The notes under the pieces: generated by a model
Databases searched by the model: none
What the model was told of the DNA's origin: nothing
Seen by the model: only the letters and a program-made list of their open reading frames with translations
In this document: positions 1 through 5,634 of the stretch, piece by piece
Position numbering within the stretch: the first letter of the stretch is position 1
Layout: each line of letters begins with the position of its first letter
Source: Gammaproteobacteria bacterium
GTDB lineage: Bacteria > Pseudomonadota > Gammaproteobacteria > Steroidobacterales > Rariloculaceae
DNA: 5,634 bases
Reading direction: 5' to 3'
Assembly: GCA_016927175.1 (NCBI GenBank)
Contig: JAFGNC010000150.1
Coordinates: 1-5,634, forward strand
Translations under genes and position numbers: made by a program

Positions 1-1847
1 AGCGACTCGATCGTGCCGTTCAGCGAGAACAGCCACAGCCCGTCGTTGAGCCGGCCGCCCGTGACGCCGCCGCCGGCGATGCCGGCGAGATACTGGACGC
101 CGTCGTGCTCGAACGTCGTCGCCGTCGTCGTGAAGCCGCCGTCGGTCTGGAACGACCACAGCCGCTGCCCGGTGTCGCTGTTCATCGCGGTCAGCTCGCC
201 GTTGAACCGGCCGGCGAAGATCAGTCCCCCGGCAGTCGTGATGGAGCCCGCGCAGCGGACGTCGAGCAGGCGCCGCCAGGCGACTTTGTGGTTGGTCAGG
301 TTCATCGCGACGAGCGTGCTGCGCACATCGGTGCCGATGTCGCGCGCGCTGCCGAACGTGCCCTGGACGTAGCGGCGCGTGTCGGCGTCCGGCTCGGGGC
401 CGATCGTCGCGTTCGGATCGCCGCCCCGGCCGCGCCCGGGGCCGTCGCCGGCGCAGATGTACATCAGGTTGTTTTCGACGTTGTACGAGCTCGGGTGCCA
501 CGTGACGCCGGAGAAAGGGCGCCAGATCGCCTCGAGCTCGGCGTTGAACGGCGTGAAGGTTCTCGCGCTGTTGCGCAAAACGCCTTCGAAGTCTTCGCCG
601 ACGACGTCCACATCGTGTCGGATCACCCAGTCGCCCTGCGGGATCGGCTGCGTCGCGGCGGTGGCCTGCGTGCGGTCCTGCGGCACGGGCGTCTCGGTGA
701 CCGGCGTCAGCGGGACGCCGGTCGTGCGGTCCAGGATGTACAGATAACCGGCCTTCGACACGACGGCGATACCCTTGCGGGGCATGCCGTCGAACTCCGC
801 GTCGAACAGGATCGTGGGGTTCGGCGCGTCGAAGTCCCAGATGTCGTGGCGAACGAGCTGGTAGTGCCAGCGGTACTCGCCGGTCTCGACGTCGAGCGCG
901 ACGAGCGAGGCGGCGAAGAGGTTGTCGCCCGCGCGGATCGCGCCGTTCAGGTCCGGCCCCGCGTTTCCGGTCGAGAAGTAGACCATGCCGAGCTCGGGGT
1001 CGACGCTCGGCGTCTGCCACACCGGCGCGCCGCCGTACTTCCAGGCGTCGTTGTCCTGCGGCCAGGTGTGGTGGCCGATCTCGCCCGGGCCCGGAATCGT
1101 GTAGAAATTCCACACCTGCTCGCCGGTGTCGGCATCGTAGGCGCTGACGCGGCCGCGCACGGCATATTCGCCGCCCGTGAAGCCCGTTATGACCTTGCCG
1201 TCGTAGTAGAGGGGCGCGCCGGTGATCCCGTAGCCCTCCGCCGGATCGCCCGCGAGCACGTCCCACAGCACCTCGCCGGTCTGCTGGTCGAGCGCGATCA
1301 GGCGTCCGTCGAGCCGCCCGACGAAGATCTTGCCGTCGCCCATCCCGACGCCCCGGCTCAGGCGGCCGCAGCAGATCACGGCTTTGTCGAAGTCGACGTC
1401 GGCCTCGTAGGTCCAGAGAAACAAGCCGGTGTCTACGTCCACCGCGAAGACGTCGTTGTCGCCGGTCACGACATAGAGCGCGCCTTCGTAGAACAGCGCC
1501 TGCGCCTGCTGCGAGTAGCCCGGCCCCAGCCCCGAGCCGTTCAGGCTGACGCGCCAGACCGCTTTGACGTCTTCGACGTTGTCGCGATTGATCTGGCCGA
1601 GCGTCGAATAGCGCTGGTTGTAGATATTGCCGCCGTTCGTAATCCAGTTCCGCGCCGGCAGGCGCATCAGCTCGTCCGCACTGAAGGCCGGCGCGCTCTG
1701 GATTTTCCGTGCGCTCGGCGCCATCGAGGCGCTCGAGGAATCCGGAGCGCTCGAGGCGCTTTGGGCACCGGCGGAAGAGCTGCCGAACGCCGCGACGATC
1801 GCAGCCGAGGCCATCCAGACGCCGCCGCGTCGAGCCGTTCCGAACAT
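1..1847 (-). CDS. PQQ-dependent (quinoprotein) dehydrogenase, alcohol dehydrogenase type; 3' end missing
   Basis: Periplasmic beta-propeller enzyme expected to oxidise an alcohol, aldehyde or sugar using pyrroloquinoline quinone and a metal ion, passing electrons to a cytochrome or ubiquinone. I translated 615 codons from ATG 1847; the frame stays open through the left edge. Residues 1-28 look like a Sec signal peptide (RR at 6-7, hydrophobic 10-21, cleavage after AGA), then a Ser/Ala-rich linker to about 55. Propeller W-type motifs with a TG-x(3)-W core recur at about 136-145, 186-195, 237-246, 318-327 and 555-564, with a degenerate one at 514-524. Family landmarks are the vicinal cysteines C159-C160, E227 in GGEYAVRG and N295 in FSTGN (likely metal ligands), D338 in HDIWDFD (likely catalytic base) and K365 in VSKAGYLYILD (near PQQ). 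The ending resembles the last propeller blade, so most of the domain is present; whether a cytochrome c domain follows cannot be seen. Substrate and metal are unknown. An M12 start would lose the basic n-region and the ribosome site. Confidence 0.93.
   Translation of the reverse strand, partial: MFGTARRGGVWMASAAIVAAFGSSSAGAQSASSAPDSSSASMAPSARKIQSAPAFSADELMRLPARNWITNGGNIYNQRYSTLGQINRDNVEDVKAVWRVSLNGSGLGPGYSQQAQALFYEGALYVVTGDNDVFAVDVDTGLFLWTYEADVDFDKAVICCGRLSRGVGMGDGKIFVGRLDGRLIALDQQTGEVLWDVLAGDPAEGYGITGAPLYYDGKVITGFTGGEYAVRGRVSAYDADTGEQVWNFYTIPGPGEIGHHTWPQDNDAWKYGGAPVWQTPSVDPELGMVYFSTGNAGPDLNGAIRAGDNLFAASLVALDVETGEYRWHYQLVRHDIWDFDAPNPTILFDAEFDGMPRKGIAVVSKAGYLYILDRTTGVPLTPVTETPVPQDRTQATAATQPIPQGDWVIRHDVDVVGEDFEGVLRNSARTFTPFNAELEAIWRPFSGVTWHPSSYNVENNLMYICAGDGPGRGRGGDPNATIGPEPDADTRRYVQGTFGSARDIGTDVRSTLVAMNLTNHKVAWRRLLDVRCAGSITTAGGLIFAGRFNGELTAMNSDTGQRLWSFQTDGGFTTTATTFEHDGVQYLAGIAGGGVTGGRLNDGLWLFSLNGTIES
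1729..1756 (-). repeat. Short in-frame direct repeat in the Ser/Ala linker of the dehydrogenase
   Basis: The plus-strand 10-mer GCGCTCGAGG occurs at 1729-1738 and again at 1747-1756, a period of 18 bases or six codons. It encodes the low-complexity stretch ASSAPDSSSASMAP just after the signal peptide (about residues 31-44). It probably arose by local duplication and forms a flexible linker between the cleavage site and the propeller. Confidence 0.5.
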
Positions 1848-1853
1848 CGAGAT

Positions 1854-1859
1854 TCCCCC
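1854..1859 (-). promoter_or_regulatory. Ribosome binding site of the PQQ dehydrogenase
   Basis: On the minus strand GGGGGA lies six bases before the ATG at 1847. It is a fair purine-rich Shine-Dalgarno element and supports this start over the internal M12. The receptor gene has a similar GGGGG element at the same spacing. Confidence 0.6.
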
Positions 1860-1876
1860 GAAAAGGTTTTGTGCCG

Positions 1877-1882
1877 AGTATA
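1877..1882 (-). promoter_or_regulatory. Candidate -10 box of the PQQ dehydrogenase
   Basis: The minus strand reads TATACT, five of six matches to the sigma70 -10 consensus, about 30 bases before the start codon and downstream of the receptor terminator. The position fits a separate transcript with a short leader of roughly 20-25 bases. No good -35 hexamer lies 16-18 bases upstream, where the sequence is GC-rich, so the promoter may need an activator or may not be real. Confidence 0.35.
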
Positions 1883-1962
1883 CACAGAAGGGCGCAGCGG
1901 ACCGCCAGAGCCCGGCGAGCGCCGCCCGTTGCGAGGTGCTTGCGCGCTGCGGCGATCGCACA

Positions 1963-1989
1963 GAAAAACGGCGGGCCCGAAGGCCCGCC
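1963..1989 (-). terminator. Rho-independent terminator of the TonB-dependent receptor gene
   Basis: On the minus strand an 8-bp perfect stem, GGCGGGCC with GGCCCGCC (1970-1989), closes a TTCG tetraloop and is followed by GTTTTTC (T run at 1964-1968). It begins 33 bases after the receptor stop codon. A GC-only stem with a stabilising UUCG loop is a strong intrinsic terminator shape, so most receptor transcripts should end before the dehydrogenase gene. The T run is only five long, so some read-through is possible. Confidence 0.88.
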
Positions 1990-2022
1990 TCGAAGGGGTC
2001 CGGATTCCGACGAGGCTGCTGG

Positions 2023-5000
2023 CTAGAAGTCCACGGTCGCCCCGAAGTAGTAGCGACGCCCGTTGATGTCGTAATTGTTGGTATTGAACGAGCCTCCCGG
2101 AAGGGCCGGGAGCTGGGCGGCCGGATCGCGGCCGGTCAGCGGCGGCTCCTCGTTGAACACGTTCTCGATGCCGAAGCGCAGTCCGATGCTCTCCCCGAGC
2201 TGGAAGCGGCCCAGCAGGTCGAACAGGTTGTAGGCGGAAGCCCCGGTGATCGTCGTGTTCGGGTCGTCCGCGGCAATCTCGGCATCGATGCTCGGCAGGT
2301 GCTGCCACCGCAGACTCAGGTCGACGCGGTCGAGGCTGTAGTTGAACGTGGACAACGTGCGGTAGTCGTACGCGTTGCCGTTGAGGCCGTTCTCGGTCGG
2401 CCCGAACGTGCCGGCGAAGTCGGTCAGCGGATCCGTCGGCAGCTCGGCCGATTCGAGCTCGATCAGCGTGTTGACGAGCGAGGTGATGTTGACCCGGCCG
2501 GGGCCCGCATCGAAGCTCCAGTTCAACTGCAGGTCGACGCCGGACGTCCGGAAGCGGCCGTTATTGAAGAACGTCCGCCGGATGTCGCCGATATTGCCGG
2601 TAGCGTTGCGATTGAAGCCTGCGCAGAACGGCGAGTTGATGTCGAAATCCGGATTGAAGGCCGGATCCGCGCACTGGCGCATCACGATATCGGGAGACTG
2701 CTCGCCGATCGCGCTGCTGACCTCGATATCGTAGTAGTCGATCGAGATCCGCATGTCGGAGAAGATCTGCCGCTCCAGCGCCAGGTCGATGACGGCGCCC
2801 AGAGTCCACGTGTCGGCCTCCTCGGTGTCGAGGGTCGGGTTGCCGATCGTCGTCGGGAACAGGAATGACGGACCCGCGCCCTGCGGTGTGGTCGTCACGG
2901 TACCGGCCGCGACGGCGGCGGGGTCGGCCGAAGCGACGGTCTCTGCCGCGACGCCGTAGAACTGGTCGTCCGCCGTCGGGTTTCCGGTCGCCTCCATCAG
3001 CGCTCCGCACAAGCGGACCACGTCGTCCCAGTTCTCGGGGTTCTGCTCGGGATTCGCGGACCACGCCTGAGAGTTGTTGATGGAGCAGATGTCCCCGCCC
3101 GCCGCGATCGCGAACGTCTGCTCGGGCGCCAGGAACAGCTCCGCGACGTTCGGCGCGCGCTCCGCGCGGTTGAAGCCGCCGCGGATGCGAAGCCCGTCGT
3201 TGATTCGCCAATCCGCGAGCATCTTGTAGGTGTTGCTGCCGCCGGTCGTGCTGTAGTCCGAATAGCGGGCACCGATCTCGAAATCGAGCTGCTGAACGGC
3301 GGGCAGGTCCGACAGCACGGGCACGAGAAATTCGACGTAGGCCTCGCTGACGTCGATTATCCCAGCAGAGCTGCCCGCCGGATAAAGGCCCGCGGCCTGC
3401 TCGAGGAACGAGCCGCCCTGAGTGACCAGCGTGTCGTTCTGGAACCTGTAGTCGTTCTCGCGGTAGTTGAAGCCGACGGCCGCGCGCGCCTGGCCCCCCG
3501 GCAGCTCAGCGAGGCCCCCCTGGAAATTGACCTGCCAGATCGACTGATCCATCACCTGCTTGGTGCTGATGTCGGCATTGATGGCATCGAAGCAGTCCTG
3601 GCTGACCGAGTCCCAGGCGAAGGGATTCAGGCCCGTCTCGCACGTCGCCGTGGCGCCGCCGAAGCCGAAATCGGGCGGCCCGGCGTTGCTCATCAGCTCG
3701 AACCCCTGCCCGAAATTGGGTTGCTGCATCACGGCACGCATCCGTTGCAGGGAGGCGAAACCCTGCTGCAGGACCGTCGTTTCGGCTTCGCCCTGCGACG
3801 TGAAGACTTCCCACGTCCAGTCGCCGGCGGGGAGCTCGCCCTCGAGACCTACCGTCAGGCTGTAGGTGGAAACGTCCGTCGACGACGTGCGGTTGAAGGG
3901 CAGCAGCGCGCGCAACGCGAACGGGGCATTCGGGTCGGGGCGCGAGTCGAGGATGGTCAGGAACTCCTGCGGGATCACGTCCCGATTGATCGTCGGATCG
4001 ATCGGCACGCTCCACCCGCTCGTGATCGGCACGGGCTCCTGGATCGTGTCGGTGCTGGTCCGGCTGAAGTAGCCTTCCGCGAAGGCGCCGATCGCGTCGC
4101 TGATACGATAGTTGCCCTGCGAATACATGTTGTAGCGCGTCAGCGGCAGAATCAGGTAATTGTCCGTGTTGTTGACGTCGATCTGGCCGTTGTTCAGCGC
4201 AACGAACTTCTGGCCGTCGAGGAACTCGGCGCCGGAGGTGCCGGGTACGCCGGCCGCGTCGAAGCCCGAGAATGCGTTGCCGTTGAAGTCGCTGTAGATC
4301 GCGGCATTGGCAGGCGGGGCCGCAAAGCTTGCGCCGTCGATGACCGCGTTCAAGGCTGCGGGATCAGGCAGGTTGTCGAAGCCGGTGAAGAAGCCGGTGA
4401 ACTCGGGGAAGAACTGCGTGCCGCCGATACTCGGATCGGCCCACAGCTCCTGATACCAGTCGCGGTCCCGCTGCAGCGCCTCGTTCCGCTTGTTGGTCGA
4501 CACGGCGAGACTGACGTTGCCCTCGCCGTCGGCGAAGTCGGTGCCCATGACGGCGGACGCCTGATACTCGAAGTTGTCGCCCTCTTCGGGAGAGCCCGTT
4601 TGCACGTCGAGCTCGAGGCCCTGGAAGTCGTTCCGCATGATGAAATTGACGGCGCCGGCGACGGCGTCCGCGCCGTACGTCGCGGAGGCGCCGCCCGAGA
4701 TGGCTTCGACGCGTTCGATCGCCGCGGGCGGGATGGTGTTGATGTCCATGACGCCGAGGGCGTTCGCCGGTGTGCCGCGGCGGCCGTTGATCAGAACGAG
4801 GGATCGGTTCGCGCCCAGCCCGCGCAACGACACCGTGGCTGAACCCGGGGTGTTCCGTGCGTTCGGCTGGATATCGCCGCCCTGCGTCGGGTTATCCAGG
4901 GTCGGTGTGAACTGCGGCAAGCGGTTGAGCTGAGTCTCCACCGCCGAAGTCGCAGATTGGTCGAACAGGTCCTCGTCCACCGTGACAATCGGGCTGTTGG

Positions 5001-5172
5001 CCTCGAAGTCCCGTCTCGTGATCAGCGAGCCGGTGACGACGACCTCCTCGAGCTCCTGTTGCGCCATCGCCACCCCGCCGGTGCCGCCGGCGAAGACCAG
5101 TGAAAGCGCGGTTGCAAGTGCCCCTTTTCGGCCGACTTCAGGCTGTCGGCAGTTCCTCGTTGAGCTTTGCAT
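2023..5172 (-). CDS. TonB-dependent outer-membrane receptor, complete, 1049 residues
   Basis: Ligand-gated outer-membrane channel powered by TonB-ExbB-ExbD, importing scarce ligands such as metal complexes, cofactors or oligosaccharides. Residues 1-37 are a signal peptide (basic R14-K16, hydrophobic 18-36, cleavage after AMA). A TonB-box-like EEVVVTG follows at 42-48. The plug spans about 55-180, with VSLRGLGANRSLVLINGRR (114-132) and the end-of-plug block IERVEAISGGASATYGADAV (152-171). The barrel runs to the end and includes the family motif RAERAPNVAELF (669-680), a late strand segment GLRFGIENVFNEEP and C-terminal F1049, the usual signal for BAM assembly. No STN signalling domain precedes the plug, so FecA-type sigma/anti-sigma signalling is unlikely. 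At 1049 residues it is longer than typical siderophore receptors (about 650-800), with long inserted loops. Six barrel cysteines fall in three close pairs. The start is supported by GGGGG six bases upstream and by the lack of another Met before residue 36. The ligand cannot be told from sequence. Confidence 0.96.
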   Translation of the reverse strand: MQSSTRNCRQPEVGRKGALATALSLVFAGGTGGVAMAQQELEEVVVTGSLITRRDFEANSPIVTVDEDLFDQSATSAVETQLNRLPQFTPTLDNPTQGGDIQPNARNTPGSATVSLRGLGANRSLVLINGRRGTPANALGVMDINTIPPAAIERVEAISGGASATYGADAVAGAVNFIMRNDFQGLELDVQTGSPEEGDNFEYQASAVMGTDFADGEGNVSLAVSTNKRNEALQRDRDWYQELWADPSIGGTQFFPEFTGFFTGFDNLPDPAALNAVIDGASFAAPPANAAIYSDFNGNAFSGFDAAGVPGTSGAEFLDGQKFVALNNGQIDVNNTDNYLILPLTRYNMYSQGNYRISDAIGAFAEGYFSRTSTDTIQEPVPITSGWSVPIDPTINRDVIPQEFLTILDSRPDPNAPFALRALLPFNRTSSTDVSTYSLTVGLEGELPAGDWTWEVFTSQGEAETTVLQQGFASLQRMRAVMQQPNFGQGFELMSNAGPPDFGFGGATATCETGLNPFAWDSVSQDCFDAINADISTKQVMDQSIWQVNFQGGLAELPGGQARAAVGFNYRENDYRFQNDTLVTQGGSFLEQAAGLYPAGSSAGIIDVSEAYVEFLVPVLSDLPAVQQLDFEIGARYSDYSTTGGSNTYKMLADWRINDGLRIRGGFNRAERAPNVAELFLAPEQTFAIAAGGDICSINNSQAWSANPEQNPENWDDVVRLCGALMEATGNPTADDQFYGVAAETVASADPAAVAAGTVTTTPQGAGPSFLFPTTIGNPTLDTEEADTWTLGAVIDLALERQIFSDMRISIDYYDIEVSSAIGEQSPDIVMRQCADPAFNPDFDINSPFCAGFNRNATGNIGDIRRTFFNNGRFRTSGVDLQLNWSFDAGPGRVNITSLVNTLIELESAELPTDPLTDFAGTFGPTENGLNGNAYDYRTLSTFNYSLDRVDLSLRWQHLPSIDAEIAADDPNTTITGASAYNLFDLLGRFQLGESIGLRFGIENVFNEEPPLTGRDPAAQLPALPGGSFNTNNYDINGRRYYFGATVDF

Positions 5173-5178
5173 GTGGGA

Positions 5179-5183
5179 CCCCC
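5179..5183 (-). promoter_or_regulatory. Ribosome binding site of the TonB-dependent receptor
   Basis: GGGGG on the minus strand lies six bases before the ATG at 5172. It is not a perfect AGGAGG, but its spacing is suitable and matches the site in front of the dehydrogenase. Confidence 0.5.
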
Positions 5184-5217
5184 GTGCAGAGTGGATTCAT
5201 CCTCGGCAAAGAGGCGA

Positions 5218-5271
5218 AATGCGTTGCAAAAATCAAACCAAGCGGTGCCCGAAGACACCATAAAACGCATT
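5218..5271. repeat. Inverted repeat AATGCGTT/AACGCATT spanning the receptor leader, with related copies upstream
   Basis: AATGCGTT at 5218-5225 and its exact reverse complement AACGCATT at 5264-5271 are 38 bases apart. The core ATGCGTTGC recurs directly at 5219-5227 and 5306-5314, and TGCGTTG again at 5317-5323. One arm overlaps the proposed -10 box. This could be a set of regulator binding sites or an RNA pairing in the leader; chance is possible for 8-mers. Confidence 0.35.
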
Positions 5272-5288
5272 GTTAGCAAAGCTTACAA
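5260..5288 (-). promoter_or_regulatory. Candidate sigma70-like promoter of the receptor gene
   Basis: On the minus strand TTGTAA (5283-5288) and TTTTAT (5260-5265) are separated by exactly 17 bases; each matches four of six consensus bases. The stretch 5218-5300 is clearly richer in A and T than the flanking coding DNA. Transcription would start near 5253, giving a leader of about 80 bases. A GGTTAACC palindrome (5291-5298) sits just upstream of the -35 box. Assigned by eye; other AT-rich hexamers nearby could serve instead. Confidence 0.4.
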
Positions 5289-5602
5289 AAGGTTAACCGA
5301 TGAAGATGCGTTGCCCTGCGTTGTGTCGAAAGCGCAACATGCAGATGCGGTTGGCGAAGGACTCGAATCGACAGAGCGTCTCTTCGGTCATGCGCGGCAG
5401 GCGTGTCGCCCGCCGCCGAACACGGCCCACTCGAGGTTGGCCGTTCGAACCATGCCGGGGACCAGGAACAGATCGATCACGCCCGCCCAGGAGTTTGCGC
5501 AATGTCCGACCCCGGCACGCAGTACCGTCTGCTCGAGGCGCCTCCCCCCGCCGTAGGAGAATTAATCGGAGATTGACGGAGTTCCCGGTTCTGCAAGTAC
5601 GT
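5289..5602. other. Intergenic stretch with no convincing gene
   Basis: No reading frame here has a credible start, ribosome site and recognisable product. On the minus strand a frame is open from 5561 to the TGA at 5388-5390 (57 codons, no ATG, mostly G or C third bases), and its stop overlaps as ATGA the ATG of a 32-codon frame ending at 5293. The plus strand has Arg/Pro-rich frames that look like noise. The region may be a long upstream regulatory region or the decayed end of a lost gene. Confidence 0.5.
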
Positions 5603-5628
5603 CCGGATTAATATCCGGCCTTCGGCCG
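5603..5628. repeat. Two overlapping inverted repeats at the right edge
   Basis: CCGGAT (5603-5608) and ATCCGG (5613-5618) flank TAAT, and CGGCC (5616-5620) with GGCCG (5624-5628) flank TTC. The two hairpins share three bases, so only one can form at a time. The second is GC-rich like a terminator stem, but neither strand shows a T run after it. Its purpose is unclear without the sequence beyond the edge. Confidence 0.4.
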
Positions 5629-5634
5629 CCCCCA

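Noticed and set aside
1827..1832. Twin arginine (R6-R7) in the dehydrogenase signal peptide as a Tat signal
   Set aside because: The residues after RR (GGVWM) do not match the SRRxFLK consensus; a Sec signal fits better and is usual for this family.
105..2066. Long plus-strand open frame of 653 codons opposite the PQQ dehydrogenase
   Set aside because: It is a shadow frame: its Val/Arg/Ala/Asp-rich composition is the expected antisense image of G/C-ending codons, it shows no domain, and the minus strand encodes a clear quinoprotein over nearly the whole stretch. It also runs through the terminator and into the receptor's 3' end.
1627..2868. Plus-strand frame of 413 codons spanning the intergenic gap
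   Set aside because: It crosses the end of the receptor, the terminator and the dehydrogenase start, is compositionally a shadow, and has no recognisable domain.
3721..4842. Plus-strand open frame of 373 codons opposite the receptor
   Set aside because: Same antisense composition effect; the receptor on the minus strand has an intact plug, barrel motif and signal peptide across this stretch.
5436..5460. GTTCGAAC resembling a tRNA T-loop
   Set aside because: The flanking bases do not form a five-pair T stem on either strand, and no acceptor stem, D arm or anticodon arm can be laid out around it.
5167..5611. Plus-strand frames of 129 and 103 codons upstream of the receptor, which would make a divergent gene
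   Set aside because: Arg/Pro/Ser-rich, low-complexity translations without motif or ribosome site; one begins inside the receptor start region. No support beyond being open.

Overview
The window reads as part of a GC-rich proteobacterial chromosome. Its codons favour G or C in the third position, and both genes carry Gram-negative export signals. The style of the outer-membrane receptor points towards Gammaproteobacteria (marine, Steroidobacter-like or Woeseia-like lineages) rather than a named species; this placement is inference from sequence style, not a database match.

Layout, all on the minus strand, read right to left. (a) 5173-5634 is a leader region of about 460 bases with no convincing gene. 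It holds a candidate promoter, a small inverted repeat around that promoter, and a hairpin at the window edge. (b) 2023-5172 is a complete 1049-residue TonB-dependent outer-membrane receptor with a signal peptide, TonB box, plug, long beta barrel and C-terminal aromatic residue. (c) 1848-2022 is an intergenic gap with a strong Rho-independent terminator (8-bp stem, UUCG loop, T run) for the receptor, followed by a possible -10 box and Shine-Dalgarno for the next gene. (d) 1-1847 is the first 615 codons of a periplasmic PQQ-dependent dehydrogenase of the alcohol dehydrogenase type, cut off by the left edge. It has no stop inside the window.

Taken together, this looks like an uptake-and-oxidation locus. 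The receptor would bring a scarce compound across the outer membrane, and the quinoprotein would oxidise an alcohol, aldehyde or sugar in the periplasm. The imported ligand could be the dehydrogenase substrate, the PQQ cofactor or a metal carrier; the sequence does not decide. The dehydrogenase has the Asp-x-Asp arrangement (D338, D340) seen in lanthanide-dependent enzymes, but membrane glucose dehydrogenases share a similar motif. Neither family is new. The interest lies in their pairing, the metal-site residues and the regulation of the gap between them. I found no CRISPR array, insertion sequence, tRNA or rRNA.
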